The notes under the pieces are model-generated. The model was not told where the DNA came from, searched no databases, and saw only the letters and a program-made list of their open reading frames with translations. From NCBI GenBank assembly GCA_963556195.1, contig CAUVYP010000583.1:1-64000 (forward strand): a DNA stretch of 64,000 nt. Direction: 5' to 3'. The translations under genes and the position numbers were made by a program. Below are positions 37,095 through 50,800 of the stretch, piece by piece (positions within the stretch are counted from its first letter, which is position 1; every line of letters starts with the position of its first letter). Source of the DNA: Sepiola atlantica. Its lineage: Eukaryota; Mollusca; Cephalopoda; Sepiida; Sepiolidae.

Positions 37095-38773
37095 CACCTT
37101 GAATTGTTGATTATATGTTTTGTTGTTCAATGTTAACAATCATTACCTTGAATTGTTGATTTATATGTTTTGTTGTTTAATGTTAACAATCATCACCTTG
37201 AATTGTTGATTATATGTTTTGTTGTTAAATGTTAACAATCATCACCTTGAATTGTTGATTATATGTTTTGTTGTTAAATGTTAACAATCATCACCTTGAA
37301 TTGTTGATTATATGTTTTGTTGTTAAATGTTTACAATCATCACCTTGAATTGTTGATTATTTGTTTTGTTGTTAAATGTTAACAATCATTACCTTGAATT
37401 GTTGATTATTTGTTTTGTTGTTAAATGTTAACAATCATTACCTTGAATTGTTGATTATATGTTTTGTTGTTAAATGTTAACAATCATCACCTTGAATTGT
37501 TGATTATATGTTTTGTTGTTAAATGTTAACAATCATCACCTTGAATTGTTGATTATATGTTTTGTTGTTAAATGTTAACAATCATTACCTTGAATTGTTG
37601 ATTTATATGTTTTGTTGTTAAATGTTAACAATCATCACCTTGAATTGTTGATTATATGTTTTGTTGTTAAATGTTTACAATCATCACCTTGAATTGTTGA
37701 TGATATGATTTGTTGTTAAATGTTAACAATCATTACCTTGAATTGTTGATTATATGTTTTGTTGTTAAATGTTAACAATCATCACCTTGAATTGTTGATT
37801 TCTTTGTTTTGTTGTTAAATGTTAACAATCATCACCTTGAATTGTTGATTATATATTTTGTTGTTAAATGTTAACAATCATTACCTTGAATTGTTTATTT
37901 ATATTTTTGTTGTTAAATGTTAACAATCATCACCTTGAATTGTTGAGTATATGTTTTGTTGTTTAATGTTAACAATCATTACCTTGAATTGTTGATTATA
38001 TGTTTTGTTGTTAAATTTTAACAATCATTACCTTTAATTGTTGATTATATGTTTTGTTGTTAAATGTTAACAATCATCACCTTGAATTGTTGATTATATG
38101 TTTTGTTGTTAAATGTTAACAATCATTACCTTGAATTGTTGATTATATGTTTTGTTGTTAAATGTTAACAATCATTACTTTGAATTGTTGATTATATGTT
38201 TTGTTGTTAAATGTTAACAATCATTACCTTGAATTGTTTATTTATATGTTTTCTTGTTAAATGTTAACAATCATTACCTTGAATTGTTGATTATACGTTT
38301 TGTTGTTAAATGTTAACAATCATCACCTTGAATTGTTGATTTATATGTTTTGTTGTTAAATGTTAACAATCATTACCTTGAATTGTTGATTTATATGTTT
38401 TGTTGTTAAATGTTAACAATCATCACCTTGAATTGTTGATTTATATGTATTGTTGTTAAATGTTAACAATCATCACCTTGAATTGTTGATTATATGTTTT
38501 GTTGTTAAATGTTAACAATCATCACCTTGAATTGTTGATTATATGTTTTTTTGTTTAATGTTAACAATCATTACCTTGAATTGTTGATTATATGTTTTGT
38601 TGTTCAATGTTAACAATCATTACCTTGAATTGTTGATTTATATGTTTTGTTGTTTAATGTTAACAATCATCACCTTGAATTGTTGATTATATGTTTTGTT
38701 GTTAAATGTTAACAATCATCACCTTGAATTGTTGATTATATGTTTTGTTGTTAAATGTTAACAATCATCACCT
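37095..38773 (+). repeat. 16,600-bp-offset duplicated block, copy 1 (1,679 bp)
   Basis: It aligns to 53695-55373 at a constant 16,600-bp offset. Shared private variants are GATTTCTTTG (about 37798), the TATATATTTTG tail (about 37848), GAGTATATG (37945), TTCTTGTTAAATG (38251) and TATGTATTG (about 38447). I see five substitutions and no indels over the whole length. Confidence 0.9.
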
Positions 38774-39335
38774 TTAATTGTTGATTATATGTTTTGTTGT
38801 TAAATGTTAACAATCATCACCTTGAATTGTTGATTATATGTTTTGTTGTTAAATGTTAACAATCATTACCTTGAATTGTTGATTATATGTTTTGTTGTTA
38901 AATGTTAACAATCATTACCTTGAATTGTTGATTATACGTTTTGTTGTTAAATGTTAACAATCATCACCTTGAATTGTTGATTTATATGTTTTGTTGTTAA
39001 ATGTTAACAATCATCACCTTGAATTGTTGATTTATATGTTTTGTTGTTAAATGTTAACAATCATCACCTTGAATTGTTGATTTATATGTTTTGTTGTTAA
39101 ATGTTAACAATCATCACCTTGAATTGTTGATTATATGTTTTGTTGTTAAATGTTAACAATCATTACCTTGAATTGTTGATTATATGTTTTGTTGTTCAAT
39201 GTTAACAATCATTACCTTGAATTGTTGATTTATATGTTTTGTTGTTTAATGTTAACAATCATCACCTTGAATTGTTGATTATATGTTTTGTTGTTAAATG
39301 TTAACAATCATCACCTTGAATTGTTGATTATATGT

Positions 39336-41243
39336 TTTGTTGTTAAATGTTAACAATCATCACCTTGAATTGTTGATTATATGTTTTGTTGTTAAATGTT
39401 TACAATCATCACCTTGAATTGTTGATTATTTGTTTTGTTGTTAAATGTTAACAATCATTACCTTGAATTGTTGATTATTTGTTTTGTTGTTAAATGTTAA
39501 CAATCATTACCTTGAATTGTTGATTATATGTTTTGTTGTTAAATGTTTACAATCATCACCTTTAATTGTTGATTATATGTTTTGTTGTTAAATGTTTACA
39601 ATCATCACCTTGAATTGTTGATTATATGTTTTGTTGTTAAATGTTAACAATCATTACCTTGAAATGTTTATTTATATGTTTTGTTGTTAAATGTTTACAA
39701 TCATTACCTTGAATTGTCGATTATACGTTTTGTTGTTAAATGTTAACAATCATCACCTTGAATTGTTGATTATATGTTTTGTTGTTCAATGTTAACAATC
39801 ATTACCTTGAATTGTTGATTATATGTTTTGTTGTTAAATGTTTACAATCATTACCTTAAATTGTTGATTTATATGTTTTGTTGTTAAATGTTAACAATCA
39901 TCACCTTGAATTGTTGATTTCTTTGTTTTGTTGTTAAATGTTAACAATCATCACCTTGAATTGTTGATTATATGTTTTGTTGTTAAATGTTAACAATCAT
40001 TACCTTGAATTGTTTATTTATATGTTTTGTTGTTAAATGTTAACAATCATCACCTTGAATTGTTGATTATATGTTTTGTTGTTAAATGTTAACAATCATT
40101 ACCTTTAATTGTTGATTATATGTTTTGTTGTTAAATGTTAACAATCATCACCTTGAATTGTTGATTATATGTTTTGTTGTTAAATGTTAACAATCATTAC
40201 TTTGAATTGTTGATTATATGTTTTGTTGTTAAATGTTAACAATCATTACCTTGAATTGTTGATTATATGTTTTGTTGTTAAATGTTAACAATCATTACCT
40301 TGAATTGTTGATTTATATGTTTTGTTGTTAAATATTAACAATCATTACCTTGAATTGTTGATTTTACTTTTGTTGTTAAATGTTAACAATCATCACCTTA
40401 AATTGTTGATTGATATGTTTTGTTGTTAAATGTTAACAATCGTCACCTTGAATTGTTGATTATATGTTTTGTTGTTAAATGTTAACAATCATCACCTTGA
40501 ATTGTTGATTATATGTTTTGTTGTTAAATGTTAACAATCATTACCTTGAATTGTTGATTATATGTTTTGTTGTTCAATGTTAACAATCATTACCTTGAAT
40601 TGTTGATTTATATGTTTTGTTGTTTAATGTTAACAATCATCACCTTGAATTGTTGATTATATGTTTTGTTGTTAAATGTTAACAATCATCACCTTGAATT
40701 GTTGATTATATGTTTTGTTGTTAAATGTTTACAATCATCACCTTGAATTGTTGATTATTTGTTTTGTTGTTAAATGTTAACAATCATTACCTTGAATTGT
40801 TGATTATTTGTTTTGTTGTTAAATGTTAACAATCATTACCTTGAATTGTTGATTATATGTTTTGTTGTTAAATGTTAACAATCATCACCTTTAATTGTTG
40901 ATTATATGTTTTGTTGTTAAATGTTAACAATCATCACCTTGAATTGTTGATTATATGTTTTGTTGTTAAATGTTAACAATCATTACCTTGAATTGTTGAT
41001 TTATATGTTTTGTTGTTAAATGTTAACAATCATCACCTTGAATTGTTGATTATATGTTTTGTTGTTAAATGTTTACAATCATCACCTTGAATTGTTGATG
41101 ATATGATTTGTTGTTAAATGTTAACAATCATTACCTTGAATTGTTGATTATATGTTTTGTTGTTAAATGTTAACAATCATCACCTTGAATTGTTGATTTC
41201 TTTGTTTTGTTGTTAAATGTTAACAATCATCACCTTGAATTGT
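39336..41243 (+). repeat. 2,116-bp-offset higher-order block, copy 1 (43-monomer spacing)
   Basis: GAAATGTTTATT (39661), GTCGATTATACG (39716), GATTTTAC (40360), CGTCACC (about 40441) and GATTTCTTTG (41195) recur 2,116 bp later. Copy 1 ends near 41243, where its tail reads GATGATATATTTTG. Confidence 0.85.
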
Positions 41244-41451
41244 TGATGATATATTTTGTTGTTAAATGTTAACAATCATTACCTTGAATTGTTTATTTAT
41301 ATTTTTGTTGTTAAATGTTAACAATCATCACCTTGAATTGTTGAGTATATGTTTTGTTGTTAAATGTTAACAATCATTACCTTGAATTGTTGATTATATG
41401 TTTTGTTGTTAAATTTTAACAATCATCACCTTGAATTGTTGATTTCTTTGT

Positions 41452-43357
41452 TTTGTTGTTAAATGTTAACAATCATCACCTTGAATTGTTGATTATATGT
41501 TTTGTTGTTAAATGTTTACAATCATCACCTTGAATTGTTGATTATTTGTTTTGTTGTTAAATGTTAACAATCATTACCTTGAATTGTTGATTATTTGTTT
41601 TGTTGTTAAATGTTAACAATCATTACCTTGAATTGTTGATTATATGTTTTGTTGTTAAATGTTTACAATCATCACCTTTAATTGTTGATTATATGTTTTG
41701 TTGTTAAATGTTTACAATCATCACCTTGAATTGTTGATTATATGTTTTGTTGTTAAATGTTAACAATCATTACCTTGAAATGTTTATTTATATGTTTTGT
41801 TGTTAAATGTTTACAATCATTACCTTGAATTGTCGATTATACGTTTTGTTGTTAAATGTTAACAATCATCACCTTGAATTGTTGATTATATGTTTTGTTG
41901 TTCAATGTTAACAATCATTACCTTGAATTGTTGATTATATGTTTTGTTGTTAAATGTTTACAATCATTACCTTAAATTGTTGATTTATATGTTTTGTTGT
42001 TAAATGTTAACAATCATCACCTTGAATTGTTGATTTCTTTGTTTTGTTGTTAAATGTTAACAATCATCACCTTGAATTGTTGATTATATGTTTTGTTGTT
42101 AAATGTTAACAATCATTACCTTGAATTGTTTATTTATATGTTTTGTTGTTAAATGTTAACAATCATCACCTTGAATTGTTGATTATATGTTTTGTTGTTA
42201 AATGTTAACAATCATTACCTTTAATTGTTGATTATATGTTTTGTTGTTAAATGTTAACAATCATCACCTTGAATTGTTGATTATATGTTTTGTTGTTAAA
42301 TGTTAACAATCATTACTTTGAATTGTTGATTATATGTTTTGTTGTTAAATGTTAACAATCATTACCTTGAATTGTTGATTATATGTTTTGTTGTTAAATG
42401 TTAACAATCATTACCTTGAATTGTTGATTTATATGTTTTGTTGTTAAATATTAACAATCATTACCTTGAATTGTTGATTTTACTTTTGTTGTTAAATGTT
42501 AACAATCATCACCTTAAATTGTTGATTGATATGTTTTGTTGTTAAATGTTAACAATCGTCACCTTGAATTGTTGATTATATGTTTTGTTGTTAAATGTTA
42601 ACAATCATCACCTTGAATTGTTGATTATATGTTTTGTTGTTAAATGTTAACAATCATTACCTTGAATTGTTGATTATATGTTTTGTTGTTCAATGTTAAC
42701 AATCATTACCTTGAATTGTTGATTTATATGTTTTGTTGTTTAATGTTAACAATCATCACCTTGAATTGTTGATTATATGTTTTGTTGTTAAATGTTAACA
42801 ATCATCACCTTGAATTGTTGATTATGTTTTGTTGTTAAATGTTTACAATCATCACCTTGAATTGTTGATTATTTGTTTTGTTGTTAAATGTTAACAATCA
42901 TTACCTTGAATTGTTGATTATTTGTTTTGTTGTTAAATGTTAACAATCATTACCTTGAATTGTTGATTATATGTTTTGTTGTTAAATGTTAACAATCATC
43001 ACCTTTAATTGTTGATTATATGTTTTGTTGTTAAATGTTAACAATCATCACCTTGAATTGTTGATTATATGTTTTGTTGTTAAATGTTAACAATCATTAC
43101 CTTGAATTGTTGATTTATATGTTTTGTTGTTAAATGTTAACAATCATCACCTTGAATTGTTGATTATATGTTTTGTTGTTAAATGTTTACAATCATCACC
43201 TTGAATTGTTGATGATATGATTTGTTGTTAAATGTTAACAATCATTACCTTGAATTGTTGATTATATGTTTTGTTGTTAAATGTTAACAATCATCACCTT
43301 GAATTGTTGATTTCTTTGTTTTGTTGTTAAATGTTAACAATCATCACCTTGAATTGT
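41452..43357 (+). repeat. 2,116-bp-offset higher-order block, copy 2
   Basis: Markers lie at 41777, 41832, 42476, about 42557 and 43309. A two-base loss makes a 47-bp monomer with tail GATTATG near 42826, so the offset drops to 2,114 bp after it. About 208 bp of unrelated monomer order separates it from copy 1. Confidence 0.85.
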
Positions 43358-44829
43358 TGATTATATGTTTTGTTGGTAAATGTTAACAATAATCACCTTG
43401 AATTGTTGATTATATGTTTTGTTGTTAAATGTTTACAATCATCACCTTGAATTGTTGATTATATGTTTTGTTGTTAAATGTTAACAATCATTACCTTGAA
43501 TTGTTGATTATATGTTTTGTTGTTAAATGTTAACAATCATTACCTTGAGTTGTTGATTATATGTTTTGTTGTTAAATGTTAACAATCATCACCTTGAATT
43601 GTTGATTATATGTTTTGTTGTTAAATGTTAACAATCATCACCTTGAATTGTTGATTATATGTTTTGTTGTTAAATGTTAACAATCATTACCTTGAATTGT
43701 TGATTATATGTTTTGTTGTTCAATGTTAACAATCATTACCTTGAATTGTTGATTTATATGTTTTGTTGTTTAATGTTAACAATCATCACCTTGAATTGTT
43801 GATTATATGTTTTGTTGTTAAATGTTAACAATCATCACCTTGAATTGTTGATTATATGTTTTGTTGTTAAATGTTAACAATCATCACCTTGAATTGTTGA
43901 TTATATGTTTTGTTGTTCAATGTTAACAATCATTACCTTGAATTGTTGATTTATATGTTTTGTTGTTTAATGTTAACAATCATCACCTTGAATTGTTGAT
44001 TATATGTTTTACTTGGTAAATGTTAACAATAATCACCTTGAATTGTTGATTATATGTTTTGTTGTTAAATGTTAACAATCATCACCTTGAATTGTTGATT
44101 ATATGTTTTGTTGTTAAATGTAAACAATCATTACCTTGAATTGTTGATGTATATGTTTTGTTGTTAAATGTTAACAATCATCACCTTAAATTGTTGATTA
44201 TATGTTTTGTTGTTAAATGTTAACAATCATCACCTTGAATTGTTGATTATATGTTTTGTTGTTAAATGTTAACAATCATTACCTTGAATTGTTTATTTAT
44301 ATGTTTTGTTGTTAAATGTTAACAATCATCACCTTGAATTGTTGATTATATGTTTTGTTGTTAAATGTTAACAATCATTACCTTGAATTGTTGATTATAT
44401 GTTTTGTTGTTAAATTTTAACAATCATTACCTTTAATTGTTGATTATATGTTTTGTTGTTAAATGTTAACAATCATCACCTTGAATTGTTGATTATATGT
44501 TTTGTTGTTAAATGTTAACAATCATTACCTTGAATTGTTGATTATATGTTTTGTTGTTAAATGTTAACAATCATTACCTTGAATTGTTGATTATACGTTT
44601 TGTTGTTAAATGTTAACAATCATCACATTGAATTGTTTATTTATATGTTTTGTTGTTAAATGTTTACAATCATCACCTTGAATTGTTGATTTATATGTTT
44701 TGTTGTTAAATGTTAACAATCATCACCTTGAATTGTTGATTATATGTTTTGTTGTTAAATGTTAACAATCATCACCTTGAATTGTTGATTATATGTTTTG
44801 TTGTTAAATGTTAACAATCATCACCTTGA

Positions 44830-47800
44830 ATTGTTGATTTATATGTTTTGTTGTTAAATGTTAACAATCATCACCTCGAATTGTTAATTATATGTTTTGT
44901 TGTAAAATGTTAACAATCATCACCTTGAATTGTTGATTATAATTTTTGTTGTTAAATGTTAACAATCATTACCTTGAATTGTTGATTATATGTTTTGTTG
45001 TTAAATGTTAACAATCATTACCTTTAATTGTTGATTATATGTTTTGTTGTTAAATGTTAACAATCATCACCTTGAATTGTTGATTTATATGTTTTGTGTT
45101 TAAATGTTAACAATCATTACCTTGAATTGTTGATTATATGTTTTGTTGTTAAATGTTAACAATCATTACCTTGAATTGTTGATTATATGTTTTGTTGTTA
45201 AATGTCAACAATCATTACCTTGAATTGTTTATTTATATGTTTTGTTGTTAAATGTCAACAATCATCACCTTGAATTGTTGATTATATGTTTTGTTGTTAA
45301 ATGTTAACAATAATCACCTTGAATTGTTGATTATATGTTTTGTTGTTAAATGTTAACAATCATCACCTTGAATTGTTGATTATATGTTTTGTTGTTAAAT
45401 GTAAACAATCATTACCTTGAATTGTTGATTTATATGTTTTGTTGTTAAATGTTAACAATCATCACCTTGAATTGTTGATTATATGTTTTGTTGTTAAATG
45501 TTAACAATCATCACCTTGAATTGTTGATTATATGTTTTGTTGTTAAATGTTAACAATCATTACCTTTAATTGTTGATTTATATGTTTTGTTGTTAAATGT
45601 TTACAATCATCACCTTGAATTGTTGATTATATGTTTTGTTGTTCAATGTTAACAATCATTACCTTGAATTGTTGATTATATGTTTTGTTGTTAAATGTTA
45701 ACAATCATTACCTTAAATTGTTGATTTATGTGTTTTGTTGTTAAATGTTAACAATCATCACCTTGAATTGTTGATTTCTTTGTTTTGTTGTTAAATGTTA
45801 ACAATCATCACCTTGAATTGTTGATTATATGTTTTGTTGTTAAATGTTAACAATCATTACCTTGAATTGTTTATTTATATGTTTTGTTGTTAAATGTTAA
45901 CAATCATCACCTTGAATTGTTGATTATATGTTTTGTTGTTAAATGTTAACAATCATTACCTTTAATTGTTGATTATATGTTTTGTTGTTAAATGTTAACA
46001 ATCATCACCTTGAATTGTTGATTATATGTTTTGTTGTTAAATGTTAACAATCATTACTTTGAATTGTTGATTATATGTTTTGTTGTTAAATGTTAACAAT
46101 CATTACCTTGAATTGTTGATTATATGTTTTGTTGTTAAATGTTAACAATCATTACCTTGAATTGTTGATTTATATGTTTTGTTGTTAAATATTAACAATC
46201 ATTACCTTGAATTGTTGATTTTACTTTTGTTGTTAAATGTTAACAATCATCACCTTGAATTGTTGATTTATATGTTTTGTTGTTAAATGTTAACAATCAT
46301 TACCTTGAATTGTTGATTTATATGTTTTGTTGTTAAATGTTAACAATCATCACCTTAAATTGTTGATTGATATGTTTTGTTGTTAAATGTTAACAATCGT
46401 CACCTTGAATGGTTGATTATATGTTTTGTTGTTAAATGTTAACAATCATCACCTTGAATTGTTGATTAAATTTTTTGTTGTTAAATGTTAACAATCATTA
46501 CCTTGAATTGTTGATTATATGTTTTGTTGTTCAATGTTAACAATCATTACCTTGAATTGTTGATTTATATGTTTTGTTGTTTAATGTTAACAATCATCAC
46601 CTTGAATTGTTGATTATATGTTTTGTTGTTAAATGTTAACAATCATCACCTTGAATTGTTGATTATATGTTTTGTTGTTAAATGTTTACAATCATCACCT
46701 TGAATTGTTGATTATTTGTTTTGTTGTTAAATGTTAACAATCATTACCTTGAATTGTTGATTATTTGTTTTGTTGTTAAATGTTAACAATCATTACCTTG
46801 AATTGTTGATTATATGTTTTGTTGTTAAATGTTAACAATCATCACCTTGAATTGTTGATTATATGTTTTGTTGTTAAATGTTAACAATCATTACCTTGAA
46901 TTGTTGATTTATATGTTTTGTTGTTAAATGTTAACAATCATCACCTTGAATTGTTGATTATATGTTTTGTTGTTAAATGTTTACAATCATCACCTTGAAT
47001 TGTTGATGATATGATTTGTTGTTAAATGTTAACAATCATTACCTTGAATTGTTGATTATATGTTTTGTTGTTAAATGTTAACAATCATCACCTTGAATTG
47101 TTGATTTCTTTGTTTTGTTGTTAAATGTTAACAATCATCACCTTGAATTGTTGATTATATATTTTGTTGTTAAATGTTAACAATCATTACCTTGAATTGT
47201 TGATTTATATGTTTTGTTGTTAAATGTTAACAATCATCACCTCGAATTGTTAATTATATGTTTTGTTGTAAAATGTTAACAATCATCACCTTGAATTGTT
47301 GATTATAATTTTTGTTGTTAAATGTTAACAATCATTACCTTGAATTGTTGATTATATGTTTTGTTGTTAAATGTTAACAATCATTACCTTTAATTGTTGA
47401 TTATATGTTTTGTTGTTAAATGTTAACAATCATCACCTTGAATTGTTGATTTATATGTTTTGTTGTTAAATGTTAACAATCATTACCTTGAATTGTTGAT
47501 TATATGTTTTGTTGTTAAATGTTAACAATCATTACCTTGAATTGTTGATTATATGTTTTGTTGTTAAATGTCAACAATCATTACCTTGAATTGTTTATTT
47601 ATATGTTTTGTTGTTAAATGTCAACAATCATCACCTTGAATTGTTGATTATATGTTTTGTTGTTAAATGTTAACAATAATCACCTTGAATTGTTGATTAT
47701 ATGTTTTGTTGTTAAATGTTAACAATCATCACCTTGAATTGTTGATTATATGTTTTGTTGTTAAATGTAAACAATCATTACCTTGAATTGTTGATTTATA

Positions 47801-50800
47801 TGTTTTGTTGTTAAATGTTAACAATCATCACCTTGAATTGTTGATTATATGTTTTGTTGTTAAATGTTAACAATCATCACCTTGAATTGTTGATTATATG
47901 TTTTGTTGTTAAATGTTAACAATCATTACCTTTAATTGTTGATTTATATGTTTTGTTGTTAAATGTTTACAATCATCACCTTGAATTGTTGATTATATGT
48001 TTTGTTGTTCAATGTTAACAATCATTACCTTGAATTGTTGATTATATGTTTTGTTGTTAAATGTTAACAATCATTACCTTAAATTGTTGATTTATATGTT
48101 TTGTTGTTAAATGTTAACAATCATCACCTTGAATTGTTGATTTCTTTGTTTTGTTGTTAAATGTTAACAATCATCACCTTGAATTGTTGATTATATGTTT
48201 TGTTGTTAAATGTTAACAATCATTACCTTGAATTGTTTATTTATATGTTTTGTTGTTAAATGTTAACAATCATCACCTTGAATTGTTGATTATATGTTTT
48301 GTTGTTAAATGTTAACAATCATTACCTTTAATTGTTGATTATATGTTTTGTTGTTAAATGTTAACAATCATCACCTTGAATTGTTGATTATATGTTTTGT
48401 TGTTAAATGTTAACAATCATTACTTTGAATTGTTGATTATATGTTTTGTTGTTAAATGTTAACAATCATTACCTTGAATTGTTGATTATATGTTTTGTTG
48501 TTAAATGTTAACAATCATTACCTTGAATTGTTGATTTATATGTTTTGTTGTTAAATATTAACAATCATTACCTTGAATTGTTGATTTTACTTTTGTTGTT
48601 AAATGTTAACAATCATCACCTTGAATTGTTGATTTATATGTTTTGTTGTTAAATGTTAACAATCATTACCTTGAATTGTTGATTTATATGTTTTGTTGTT
48701 AAATGTTAACAATCATCACCTTAAATTGTTGATTGATATGTTTTGTTGTTAAATGTTAACAATCGTCACCTTGAATGGTTGATTATATGTTTTGTTGTTA
48801 AATGTTAACAATCATCACCTTGAATTGTTGATTAAATTTTTTGTTGTTAAATGTTAACAATCATTACCTTGAATTGTTGATTATATGTTTTGTTGTTCAA
48901 TGTTAACAATCATTACCTTGAATTGTTGATTTATATGTTTTGTTGTTTAATGTTAACAATCATCACCTTGAATTGTTGATTATATGTTTTGTTGTTAAAT
49001 GTTAACAATCATCACCTTGAATTGTTGATTATATGTTTTGTTGTTAAATGTTAACAATCATCACCTTGAATTGTTGATTATATGTTTTGTTGTTAAATGT
49101 TAACAATCATCACCTTGAATTGTTGATTATATGTTTTGTTGTTAAATGTTAACAATCATCACCTTGAATTGTTGATTTATATGTTTTGTTGTTAAATGTT
49201 AACAATCATCACCTTGAATTGTTGATTATATGTTTTGTTGTTAAATGTTAACAATCATCACCTTGAATTATTGATTATATGTTTTGTTGTTAAATGTAAA
49301 CAATCATCACCTTGAATTGTTGATTATATGTTTTGTTGTTAAATGTTTACAATCATCACCTTGAATTGTTGATTATTTGTTTTGTTGTTAAATGTTAACA
49401 ATCATTACCTTGAATTGTTGATTATATGTTTTGTTGTTAAATGTTAACAATCATTACCTTGAATTGTTGATTATATGTTTTGTTGTTAAATGTTAACAAT
49501 CATCACCTTGAATTGTTGATTATATGTTTTGTTGTTACATGTTAACAATCATCACCTTGAATTGTTGATTATATGTTTTGTTGTTAAATGTTAACAATCA
49601 TCACCTTGAATTGTTGATTTATATGTTTTGTTGTTAAATGTTAACAATCATCACCTCGAATTGTTAATTATATGTTTTGTTGTAAAATGTTAACAATCAT
49701 CACCTTGAATTGTTGATTATAATTTTTGTTGTTAAATGTTAACAATCATTACCTTGAATTGTTGATTATATGTTTTGTTGTTAAATGTTAACAATCATTA
49801 CCTTTAATTGTTGATTATATGTTTTGTTGTTAAATGTTAACAATCATCACCTTGAATTGTTGATTTATATGTTTTGTTGTTAAATGTTAACAATCATTAC
49901 CTTGAATTGTTGATTATATGTTTTGTTGTTAAATGTTAACAATCATTACCTTGAATTGTTGATTATATGTTTTGTTGTTAAATGTCAACAATCATTACCT
50001 TGAATTGTTTATTTATATGTTTTGTTGTTAAATGTCAACAATCATCACCTTGAATTGTTGATTATATGTTTTGTTGTTAAATGTTAACAATAATCACCTT
50101 GAATTGTTGATTTATATGTTTTGTTGTTAAATGTTAACAATCATTACCTTGAATTGTTGATTTATATGTTTTGTTGTTAAATGTTAACAATCATCACCTT
50201 AAATTGTTGATTGATATGTTTTGTTGTTAAATGTTAACAATCGTCACCTTGAATGGTTGATTATATGTTTTGTTGTTAAATGTTAACAATCATCACCTTG
50301 AATTGTTGATTAAATTTTTTGTTGTTAAATGTTAACAATCATTACCTTGAATTGTTGATTATATGTTTTGTTGTTCAATGTTAACAATCATTACCTTGAA
50401 TTGTTGATTTATATGTTTTGTTGTTTAATGTTAACAATCATCACCTTGAATTGTTGATTATATGTTTTGTTGTTAAATGTTAACAATCATCACCTTGAAT
50501 TGTTGATTATATGTTTTGTTGTTAAATGTTAACAATCATCACCTTGAATTGTTGATTATATGTTTTGTTGTTAAATGTTTACAATCATCACCTTGAATTG
50601 TTGATTATTTGTTTTGTTGTTAAATGTTAACAATCATTACCTTGAATTGTTGATTATTTGTTTTGTTGTTAAATGTTAACAATCATTACCTTGAATTGTT
50701 GATTATATGTTTTGTTGTTAAATGTTAACAATCATCACCTTGAATTGTTGATTATATGTTTTGTTGTTAAATGTTAACAATCATTACCTTGAATTGTTGA

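Noticed and set aside
44010..44020. ACTTGGTAAATG as an insertion boundary of a mobile element
   Set aside because: Only two bases differ from the ordinary GTTGGTAAATG monomer and satellite continues on both sides. It is kept only as a possible recombination scar.
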